A DNA stretch of 64,000 nucleotides from Takakia lepidozioides (taxonomy: Eukaryota; Streptophyta; Takakiopsida; Takakiales; Takakiaceae), in the NCBI GenBank assembly GCA_030704615.1, contig CM060731.1, positions 47,866,001 to 47,930,000 of the forward strand, written 5' to 3'. A program made the position numbers and the translations under genes. The notes beneath the pieces were generated by a model, which worked only from the letters and a program-made list of their open reading frames with translations, ran no database searches and had not been told where the DNA came from. Positions 23,931 through 33,371 of this stretch are shown here, piece after piece. Numbering within the stretch: position 1 is the first letter of the stretch; every line of letters begins with the position of its first letter.

Positions 23931-26900
23931 TTACTCACAGGCAAAGTCGGAGTCCAGCTCCTTGTCAGAAGTCTCCTCTGTACCAGTATCAGCGGGACGG
24001 GGCTTCGGAAGGACCTGAGAAGTGTGTCCACCCAAACCCATCAGGAGGTTCTTGTAAATCTCAGCATCCCCTTCAATCCCAAAGACATGTCGCGCACTGG
24101 CCTTGCAAGCGTGGTACGAAGCACCTGCAGTGGAATAGAATGAAGTAAGCAGACATTGAAGACACATTCGGAACGGTGGAAAGTGCTGAAAGTGCAAGCT
24201 CAATCAAACCTCATGAAATGTGAATGTTGAAGGGACGAACCTGTGCCCATCGACAAATCCAGAACTCTGGCGTCTGTGTAGGTGCAGCACTCCACAATCG
24301 TTTGAATGAAAGCCGGGCTCCTCTCCCTCGCCCCTCTCCAAGGAACCCCATTCCCCCTTCGCAAGCACACGTTGCTGTCGACGTAGTTGTGATGCATGTC
24401 ATCCGTGGGAGGATCTGTCCTGTCATCTATGAACTTGCCCCCGTGAGTGATGGCAAACTCCGTAATGCCGGCCGGAGTCGTTGGTGGATGCACCCGGACG
24501 AGACAAACAGCTTCAAACAGACGAGTCTGCGAACATGACATCCAGAAGGAACTAAGAACCAAAATAAAATCGGGCCCCTACATATGAGTTTGAGCGACCT
24601 ACACAACACAATCCCAGAACAAAAAAGAAGAGGAAGAAGAAGGGAAACTCACCATCTCTCCCGGACGATCCCCCTTCGTAAGGTACATGCTGTTCACACA
24701 ATTCCATGTCTTCAGGACTCTCATGCCCGAGGCTTTCAAATAGCTGGCAAGGGCACGGCGACACCGAACATCGATGGACTGGATGAGAACCAAAACACCT
24801 GCATCGGAAAGGAAGAAGTTGCAAAAGGAAAAAACCCACCGCCAGTAGCGCTCATCAAATGCATTCCAACCCGGACAAGCACCCGATGGTGGGATATCCG
24901 GGACTGCCAACCCATCAGGGATGTCCAAGATGATGAGTTCCGCTGCATATGGCTTCTCCTTCCCGTTCACCCACGATTTGGTCATTTTAGCCTGCAAACA
25001 AAAATACAATGGAATTCTGACAAGTTTATAAACGATCCATGCCCACAGCAGACAAAGAGAGCAGAAGCCACAGAACCCAAAGAGAACACGCACCGTGCTG
25101 AGGAACTCGACAATCCTCTCCCACACTGGTGATGGCTCGCCCTTGTAATCAGATTTCTTCGACTCCATCATGGCAAGGAACCCGACGTTGGCAATCTCCA
25201 ACCTGGTTGGACGAATGACCCTCGTGGGATGTTCCACTGCATGGTACGGGTCCTTGGGATCAACCACACCCTTGTTTTTTCTCCCGGATCCCCTACCATG
25301 CGGTGGAGTCTGCTGGACATGCTCCACAGGGCCAATAGCTGCAACACTTCCCTGCCCTTGTGCCACCTTCCCTCTACCCCTTCCCGTCCCCACAACACCA
25401 GCAACATCTTTTCCCTTTGCCTTTCTTCCTCTACCCGGGGTATCCTGAGCGGGAGGCTCCTTCTCTGCAAGAGTCCTCAGATTACGCTCATGAATGTCGA
25501 GGTCCGCTGCTGCGGCAGTGGCTGCAATACGGTCATTCTCTCTCCTCAAAGACAACTCTACAGCTGGGGTCTCTGAAGGAGGGCAATCCAAATACCAACC
25601 ACAAGAAGAAAGATGGTCCGGACCCCAGTCATGCAAGATCCCAGCAGTGAACATGGTCTGGTTGCCAGCAGGGACAAGCCAAAGGTCCACGAAATCTGGA
25701 TGTTTGTCCAAGCAATTCTCTTCCAGGAGAACAAACTTAATGTACCTGCACGAACAGACACAGCCTCATTATCCAATGCACATATTGTGTCCCAGCTTTT
25801 TCAACACACCAGGAAGACCCCCTTAAACAGTATGCCACACAACACATTGCAACCACAACACAAGCAAAGAGTGCAAGGGTGTGCACCTGTAAAGGCATCG
25901 TTTCCAGGCTTCCTCTCCTTTTTCCTGCTGGTCAAGCTCATTTGTTCGACTGATGCCACCCTCCTTGCTGAACTCTCTAAAGAAACCAGAGTGCCACACT
26001 GTGGCTCTCCATTTCCTCATGTATGCTTCGAAGGAGACCTTCGGAGCTGTCATAGTGATGCCATAGTCAGCCAGCTGAGTATGCAGAACCGATCGGGCCC
26101 TTTCTTCCAACTGCAAAAAAATTGAAATGGAAGAATGAACCCAAAAACAGTCACAGCGAATGTAAGAGGCAATGGGAAGAGAAGGACAGGAAAAGAGAAA
26201 AGAAAGTGAGATACGAGAGGACATCACACCTGGCTCCAGTAAGTGGCCTTGTGAAGCCAGTTGTCCAGCACATTGTCACTGACAGGAACGACACGCTGGG
26301 TCTTCTTCTCCTTCTCTGGCCTTGGGAACATGTGGGTATCCCTAACTGTGGGATCGGAGTTCCATATCTGCAGCCACTTCACCTTCTGTTCAGAAGACAC
26401 GACGGCGGTAGACAACCTGTGCAACTTCTCCTGGGCCATCTCCGGCTTGCCTGGCTTGTTATAATGGTTTTTTATCTCCAGCAGAAACTGCGGCCCGAAT
26501 GATGGGTCGGCCATTCTCAACTGCTTCACAAAAGCACTCATTATTGTCCTTCTTGTAGCGTTCATCTCCTTCTGGATGTGACTTTCAACTCCCTTTGCTG
26601 TCCTTCTCTCCTCAGGGGTAGAGCTGTAGTATTCCAGTTTGCCACGCTCCCCTGCATCTGCAATGTCTTGCTGCAAGGGAATGCAAGAGAGTTGCATCAA
26701 TCCAAGGTCAAGGGAGACAGAGAGAAACAAACATGTGGAAGCAGGAATATGGAAAGGCCAGATGAAGGAAGATGTATCTCACCGTGTACATGTACTCCAT
26801 GAAAGCCTCACGGGTCAACGAGTACCATGTTTCCGAAGTCTTGGAGCTTTCGCATTTCTTATACATCTCTGCCGAAAGGATGGTCTTGAAGTTGGTCAAG

Positions 26901-27660
26901 GGCATCTGCCCGATCCTTTGTATCCTATACAGTGTGTGAACCAGACTCGTTTTGACATGCGATGTCTCCGTCCCTCTGCAGAATGATATCTGAATTTCAG
27001 AATGTAATTCAAGGACTTCAATCAAGGAAGAACGGAACCAGAAGTGCAACGTGTACAATGAGAAACCAACCTGTTCACATCATTCATTGCCGTCAGAAGA
27101 CCCATCATGTTGTCGTCACAATCAAGCACCATCGATCGAACAGAGTAATGCCACTCTTCCTCCTGTGAGTGCAGCCTCCCAATGACAGCCATCCATGCAA
27201 GCAACCGGTGGTTGCCATCCCAAACGTGAAACATCTTCCCCGAGAATACCTGGGTGGAAGGTTTTCTGGAGAGAAGAAGTTCGAAGGATTCGTTCACCTG
27301 TCTCCAAATGGGGTCCCAGGAGTCGACGATTGACTCATCAACAAGGAGCTCGTTACCTCTTGAATCCCTAGTAGAAACGTAAAAGACCGCGGATCCATCC
27401 AAATACCCATGAACAAACTCGGCCTCCAGCTTGAGAATGTCTTTGACAAGGGGTGGACGAACGACGGGCATGGAAACCAACCTACACAGGGGAATCTTCA
27501 ACCTCCCACCAGGAGCAAGCATACTTTGAACCACAAGCTGAGAGTTCACCTTTTGACCCCCCAGCATCTCAGCGGCTTTGCTTTCATAAAACTCATCGTC
27601 AACATCATCTTTGGTCTCCTTCCCCTGACCCTGAGGGACCTCATCCGCCACACTTTGCAT
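23931..27660 (-). CDS. ParB-like domain + beta-class DNA methyltransferase-like protein, 8 exons
   Basis: Exons on -: 27,660-27,071; 26,975-26,783; 26,670-26,230; 26,110-25,887; 25,745-25,094; 24,991-24,653; 24,526-24,241; 24,124-23,931. Every junction has GT/AG and keeps phase, giving about 972 residues. Residues about 60-190 look like a ParB/sulfiredoxin-fold domain, with VWDGNHRLLAWM at about 147. The C-terminal third has the permuted order of N6/N4 methyltransferases: motif-IV position LIILDIPDG (about 720-726, where DPPW/DPPY is expected), then the SAM-binding VLDLSMGTGASYHAC (about 901) and RHVFGIEGDAEIY. A basic, Gly/Arg/Lys-rich linker (RGRKAKGK, GTGRGRGK) precedes it. ParB-methylase fusions are known from bacteria and phages. 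Here the gene is intron-rich and sits in a mobile element. The DIPD box may mean altered or lost catalysis. A CTTGCAG acceptor just upstream of the ATG suggests a further 5' exon. Confidence 0.75.
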
Positions 27661-27839
27661 TTTCCCCTGCAAGGTTGTTCACTCAAATTCTTATAAGAGA
27701 GGAATGAAACGTCGACCGATGCATGAAAAAGTGGGATAAAAAGGGAAGTGTTCTTTGAGCTGCCAGATAAGTGTTCATTGATCCTCACGGACATGCACTA
27801 TGTTCCCGATTTACACAGGGAAAGAACATTGAAAAGTTC
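27661..27839. other. Spacer between methyltransferase start and satellite
   Basis: Unique sequence. It could be intron or promoter of the methyltransferase-like gene. A CTTGCAG acceptor on - lies directly before the coding start. Confidence 0.4.
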
Positions 27840-30800
27840 TGCTCAAATATCTGCCCATGAGGGCCGAAAGTTGCGCCCTTCCATATTCATATGTTCTGCC
27901 TACACAGTGTGCGGTTCCGCAGACTGTTTGAGCTGACAGTGAAGGGTTCATTTTATACTCAAAATGTGCCCATGAAGTCCAAATTTTGCACCCAGAAACA
28001 TTGAAATGCTCAGCTCAAACAGTGTGCGTTGCCGCACACTGTCTGGGCTGGCAGTGAAGGGTTCATTTCACCCTCACACGGGTGCCCATGAAGTCCAAAT
28101 TTTGCACCCAGAAACATTGAAATGCTCAGCTCAAACAGTGTGCGTTGCCGCACACTGTCTGAGCTGGCAGTGAAGGGTTCATTTCACACTCACACAGGTG
28201 CCCCTGAAGTCCAAATTTTGCACCCAGAAACATTGAAATGCTCAGCTCAAACAGTGTGCGTTGCCGCACACTGTCTGGGCTGGCAGTGAAGGTTCTTTTC
28301 ACACTCACACAGGTGCCCCTGAAGTCCAAATTTTGCACCAGAAACATTGAAATGCTCAGCTCAAACAGTGTGCGTTGCCGCACACTGTCTGAGCTGGCAG
28401 TGAAGGGTTCATTTCACACTCACACGGGTGCCCGTGAAGTCCAAATTTTGCACCCAGAAACATTGAAATGCTCAGCTCAAACAGTGTGCGTTGCCGCACA
28501 CTGTCTGAGCTGGCAGTGAAGGGTTCTTTTCACACTCACACAGGTGCCCCTGAAGTCCAAATATTTCACCCAGAAACATTGAAATGCTCAGCTCAAACAG
28601 TGTGCGTTGCCGCACACTGTATGAGCTGGCAGTGAAGGGTTCTTTTCACACTCACACAGGTGCCCCTGAAGTCCAAATTTTGCATCCAGAAACATTGAAA
28701 TGCTCAGCTCAAACAGTGTGCGTTGCCGCACACTGTCTGAGCTGGCAGTGAAGGGTTCATTTCACACTCACACGGTGCCCCTGAAGTCCAAATTTTGCAC
28801 CCAGAAACATTGAAATGCTCAGCTCAAACAGTGTGCGTTGCCGCACACTGTCTGGGCTGGCAGTGAAGGGTTCTTTTCACACTCACACAGGTGCCCCTGA
28901 AGTCCAAATATTTGACCCAGAAACATTGAAATGCTCAGCTCAAACAGTGTGCGTTGCCGCACACTGTCTGAGCTGGCAGTGAAGGGTTCTTTTCACACTC
29001 ACACAGGTGCCCTCGAAGTCCAAATATTTCACCCAGAAACATTGAAATGCTCAGCTCAAACAGTGTGCGTTGCCGCACACTGTCTGAGCTGGCAGTGAAG
29101 GGTTCTTTTCACACTCACACAGGTGCCCCTGAAGTCCAAATATTTCACCCAGAAACATTGAAATGCTCAGCTCAAACAGTGTGCGTTGCCGCACACTGTC
29201 TGAGCTGGCAGTGAAGGGTTCTTTTCACACTCACACAGGTGCCCTGAAGTCCAAATATTTCACCCAGAAACATTGAAATGCTCAGCTCAAACAGTGTGCG
29301 TTGCCGCACACTGTCTGAGCTGGCAGTGAAGGGTTCTTTTCACACTCACACAGGTGCCCCTGAAGTCCAAATATTTCACCCAGAAACATTGAAATGCTCA
29401 GCTCAAACAGTGTGCGTTGCCGCACACTGTCTGAGCTGGCAGTGAAGGGTTCTTTTCACACTCACACAGGTGCCCCTGAAGTCCAAATATTTCACCCAGA
29501 AACATTGAAATGCTCAGCTCAAACAGTGTGCGTTGCCGCACACTGTCTGAGCTGGCAGTGAAGGGTTCTTTTCACACTCACACAGGTGCCCCTGAAGTCC
29601 AAATATTTCACCCAGAAACATTGAAATGCTCAGCTCAAACAGTGTGCGTTGCCGCACACTGTCTGAGCTGGCAGTGAAGGGTTCTTTTCACACTCACACA
29701 GGTGCCCCTGAAGTCCAAATATTTCACCCAGAAACATTGAAATGCTCAGCTCAAACAGTGTGCGTTGCCGCACACTGTCTGAGCTGGCAGTGAAGGGTTC
29801 TTTTCACACTCACACAGGTGCCCCTGAAGTCCAAATATTTCACCCAGAAACATTGAAATGCTCAGCTCAAACAGTGTGCGTTGCCGCACACTGTCTGAGC
29901 TGGCAGTGAAGGGTTCTTTTCACACTCACACAGGTGCCCCTGAAGTCCAAATTTTGCATCCAGAAACATTGAAATGCTCAGCTCAAACAGTGTGCGTTGC
30001 CGCACACTGTCTGAGCTGGCAGTGAAGGGTTCATTTCACACTAACATAACAGACCAAGACCAAATTTTGAACCCTAAAACATTGAAATCTCAGCTCAAAC
30101 ATTGTGCGTTGCCGCACGCTGTTTGAGCTGGTTTTGAAGGGTTCATTTCACACTCAGATAACAGACAGCAAAGACCAAATTTTGCACCCAGAAACATTGA
30201 AATGCTCAGCTCAAACAGTGTGCGTTGCCGCACACTGTCTGAGCTGGCAGTGAAGGGTTCATTTCACACTCACACAGGTGCCCCTGAAGTCCAAATTTTG
30301 CACCCAGAAACATTGAAATGCTCAGCTCAAACAGTGTGCGTTGCCGCACACTGTCTAGGCTGGCAGTGAAGGGTTCTTTTCACACTCACACAGGTGCCCC
30401 TGAAGTCCAAATTTTGCATCCAGAAACATTGAAATGCTCAGCTCAAACAGTGTGCGTTGCCGCACACTGTATGAGCTGGCAGTGAAGGGTTCATTTCACA
30501 CTCACACGGTGCCCGTGAAGTCCAAATTTTGCACCCAGAAACATTGAAATGCTCAGCTCAAACAGTGTGCGTTGCCGCACACTGTCTGAGCTGGCAGTGA
30601 AGGGTTCTTTTCACACTCACACAGGTGCCCCTGAAGTCCAAATATTTCACCCAGAAACATTGAAATGCTCAGCTCAAACAGTGTGCGTTGCCGCACACTG
30701 TATGAGCTGGCAGTGAAGGGTTCTTTTCACACTCACACAGGTGCCCCTGAAGTCCAAATTTTGCATCCAGAAACATTGAAATGCTCAGCTCAAACAGTGT

Positions 30801-32040
30801 GCGTTGCCGCACACTGTCTGAGCTGGCAGTGAAGGGTTCATTTCACACTCACACGGTGCCCGTGAAGTCCAAATTTTACACCCAGAAACATTGAAATGCT
30901 CAGCTCAAACAGTGTGCGTTGCCGCACACTGTCTGGGCTGGCAGTGAAGGGTTCTTTTCACACTCACACAGGTGCCCCTGAAGTCCAAATATTTCACCCA
31001 GAAACATTGAAATGCTCAGCTCAAACAGTGTGCGTTGCCGCACACTGTCTGAGCTGGCAGTGAAGGGTTCTTTTCACACTCACACAGGTGCCCCTGAAGT
31101 CCAAATATTTCACCCAGAAACATTGAAATGCTCAGCTCAAACAGTGTGCGTTGCCGCACACTGTCTGAGCTGGCAGTGAAGGGTTCTTTTCACACTCACA
31201 CAGGTGCCCCTGAAGTCCAAATATTTCACCCAGAAACATTGAAATGCTCAGCTCAAACAGTGTGCGTTGCCGCACACTGTCTGAGCTGGCAGTGAAGGGT
31301 TCTTTTCACACTCACACAGGTGCCCCTGAAGTCCAAATATTTCACCCAGAAACATTGAAATGCTCAGCTCAAACAGTGTGCGTTGCCGCACACTGTATGA
31401 GCTGGCAGTGAAGGGTTCTTTTCACACTCACACAGGTGCCCCTGAAGTCCAAATTTTGCATCCAGAAACATTGAAATGCTCAGCTCAAACAGTGTGCGTT
31501 GCCGCACACTGTCTGAGCTGGCAGTGAAGGGTTCATTTCACACTAACATAACAGACATCAAGACCAAATTTTGAACCCTAAAACATTGAAAAGGTCTGCT
31601 CAAACATTGTGCGTTGCCGCACGCTGTTTGAGCTGGTTTTGAAGGGTTCATTTCAACCTCAGATAACAGACAGCAAAGACCAAATTTTGCACCCAGAAAC
31701 ACCGAAATGCCCAGCTCAAACAGTGTGCGTTGCCGCACACTGTCTGAGCTGGCAGTGAAGGGTTCATTTCACACTCACACAGGTGCCCCTGAAGTCCAAA
31801 TTTTGCACCCATAAACATTGAAATGCTCAGCTCAAACAGTGTGCGTTGCCGCACACTGTCTGGGCTGGCAGTGAAGGGTTCTTTTCACACTCACACAGGT
31901 GCCCCTGAAGTCCAAATTTTGCACCCAGAAACATTGAAATGCTCAGCTCAAACAGTGTGCGTTGCCGCACACTGTCTGGGCTGGCAGTGAAGGGTTCGTT
32001 TCACCCTCACATAACAGACATCAAGACCAAATTTTGCAAG
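27840..32040. repeat. 116-bp hairpin satellite, about 36 units
   Basis: Head-to-tail units with a period of exactly 116 bp over most of the array (for example hairpins at 29,401, 29,517, 29,633). Each unit has an 18-bp arm CAGCTCAAACAGTGTGCG, loop TTGC and arm CGCACACTGTCTGAGCTG (17 of 18 pairs). The rest of the unit is a spacer with AAACATTGAAATG, GTGAAGGGTTC and TGAAGTCCAAAT. The first unit (27,840-27,955) is diverged. Two pairs of variant units lie at about 30,030-30,180 and 31,530-31,690, about 1,502 bp (13 units) apart, showing segmental duplication. The two inner variant units keep the hairpin although arm bases changed. No flanking unit codes for protein: translations of the array are by-products of the repeat. 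Confidence 0.95.
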
Positions 32041-32057
32041 ACCAATGGTTCTTTCTT

Positions 32058-32579
32058 TCACAAATACCTGCCATTCAAAGCCGAATTCTTCACAAATATG
32101 GGTCGTGTGGATTTTACCTTTTTCGTAGCTACTCGAGAAGACTCCCCAGTTGCCGGGGACGCTTTCCGCTTGGGGCTGCTCTCTTCGCCGACTATGTAGG
32201 TGAGCCTCTCCCCCTTCCTCTTTCCCGTGGTCAGATCGTTCGTGAGGCCAGTGTCAACATCTTCCTCCATGTCGTCTGTCTCTCCCTCAGACGCAGTGTC
32301 CTCCTCGCCTGTTCCTGGAACTATGGTGGGTTGTTGTTCTTCTCCAGATTCCTGCTCCTCCATCGCCACACTTTCCTGTATTCCCTCTTCTTCCTCCTTT
32401 TCCTCTTCCTCCACTCTTTCCATCCTCATTCTATATCTAGCTCTATTCCTGTTTCTAGAACTCGTGAAGTATAATGACTTCCTTCTCTTTCTCCTCCGCT
32501 GGAAACAAGGGCTCCCCACGATGCCCCTGGAGCTCTCCAGTTTGACGTTTGCAACAAGTTCTGGTATCGCATGTAACAA
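32058..32579 (-). CDS. Acidic/basic low-complexity protein, possible 5' exon of the methyltransferase gene
   Basis: A 173-codon open frame on -. It has three basic clusters that look like nuclear localisation signals (RRRKRRK near residue 28, GKRKGERL, SPKRKAS) and a long acidic stretch rich in Glu (about residues 55-110). No domain is recognised. It lies upstream of the methyltransferase gene on the same strand, across the satellite. Since that gene appears to need an upstream exon, this frame may be its N-terminus, with the satellite as an intron. Alternatively it is a separate small gene sharing a bidirectional promoter with the transposase. The start codon and 3' end are not fixed by splice evidence. 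Confidence 0.4.
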   Translation of the reverse strand: MLHAIPELVANVKLESSRGIVGSPCFQRRRKRRKSLYFTSSRNRNRARYRMRMERVEEEEKEEEEGIQESVAMEEQESGEEQQPTIVPGTGEEDTASEGETDDMEEDVDTGLTNDLTTGKRKGERLTYIVGEESSPKRKASPATGESSRVATKKVKSTRPIFVKNSALNGRYL

Positions 32580-32937
32580 AAATAAAAATGGACGTTGTCA
32601 ACCGTATTTGGATGCGGGTGTTGATATTGTGTGCGAACGGAATTCATCCATTTTGTCGTCTTTGTATTACCCAGCTAATAAAGCGCCGAAGAAAAAGAAT
32701 ATCCGTTGCATGCATTTGCGATATATGTCAGATGTGCTTCGCCGCCTGCCAATACATGGCGGCCTCCTTGCCTTCTTTCAAATTCGAATGCGCCGTAGAA
32801 ATGTAGTGCTTTTTCAATTCCGAGCAGTTCTTCCAGATTCGCAATAATTGTTATGCTTCACATATGCATCCACGTGTGTTGTGCTGCATGCCCTGTGGTT
32901 TTTTTTATGCCGTGACCGTCCCCATGGGGTCATTCGG

Positions 32938-32944
32938 TATAAAG
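32938..32944 (+). promoter_or_regulatory. TATA-like box before the transposase gene
   Basis: TATAAAG at 32,938-32,944, in a non-coding stretch just upstream of the transposase reading frame. If used, transcription would begin near 32,970. The ATG at 32,949 would then be too early, favouring a downstream start. Confidence 0.35.
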
Positions 32945-33371
32945 GATTGTGTCGGATATGACCATGTGTTGCACACATTCGTGCGAGGTATCTCTTGAAG
33001 TGTCGGTGTTTGTTCTGTGCTATTCTGGCGCAACACAATCTCATTACAATCGGATCTTCCTGTTTACTGCTCTCCAGGGTTGTTGCCGTCATTTCATAAT
33101 GGATGGTTTCATGTCAATTTCAGGGTTTGTTTTCCATCCAAAAACAGTACGGCTTCTTGTGGCTCTGGTCTTTCAAAACCGTTTTTCTGGTTGGTGGGAG
33201 GTGAATGTGCACGTCATCCCTACATCCTTGGCATGCATCGCCGGCAGCCTTGGGTTTGGTGCTACCCTTGTTGACCTCAGTTTGCTGGTGGTATTTCCAC
33301 TTTCGATAATTACGGGCTCTCAGTTCGGGGATTCCGTTCTGCATCGGCAGTTTCGTTCAGTGCTGGAAAAC

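Noticed and set aside
28126-31854. Short proteins encoded in the satellite (SISMFL and LFELS repeats)
   Set aside because: They arise from repetition of the unit, in several frames, and break with single-base indels.
27840-32040. The array viewed as a CRISPR array
   Set aside because: Units are 116 bp and nearly identical throughout. There are no unique spacers, no cas genes and the context is eukaryotic. It is a tandem satellite.
32200-32847. Plus-strand Ser-rich protein
   Set aside because: Its Ser/Pro-rich text is the reverse strand of the Glu/Arg-rich frame at 32,058-32,579, and it runs on into unstructured sequence.
32949-33371. N-terminal 141 codons of the transposase frame, with apparent membrane segments
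   Set aside because: They begin 5 bp after a TATA box and read like chance translation of 5' UTR or intron. The protein-like sequence starts at 33,372.
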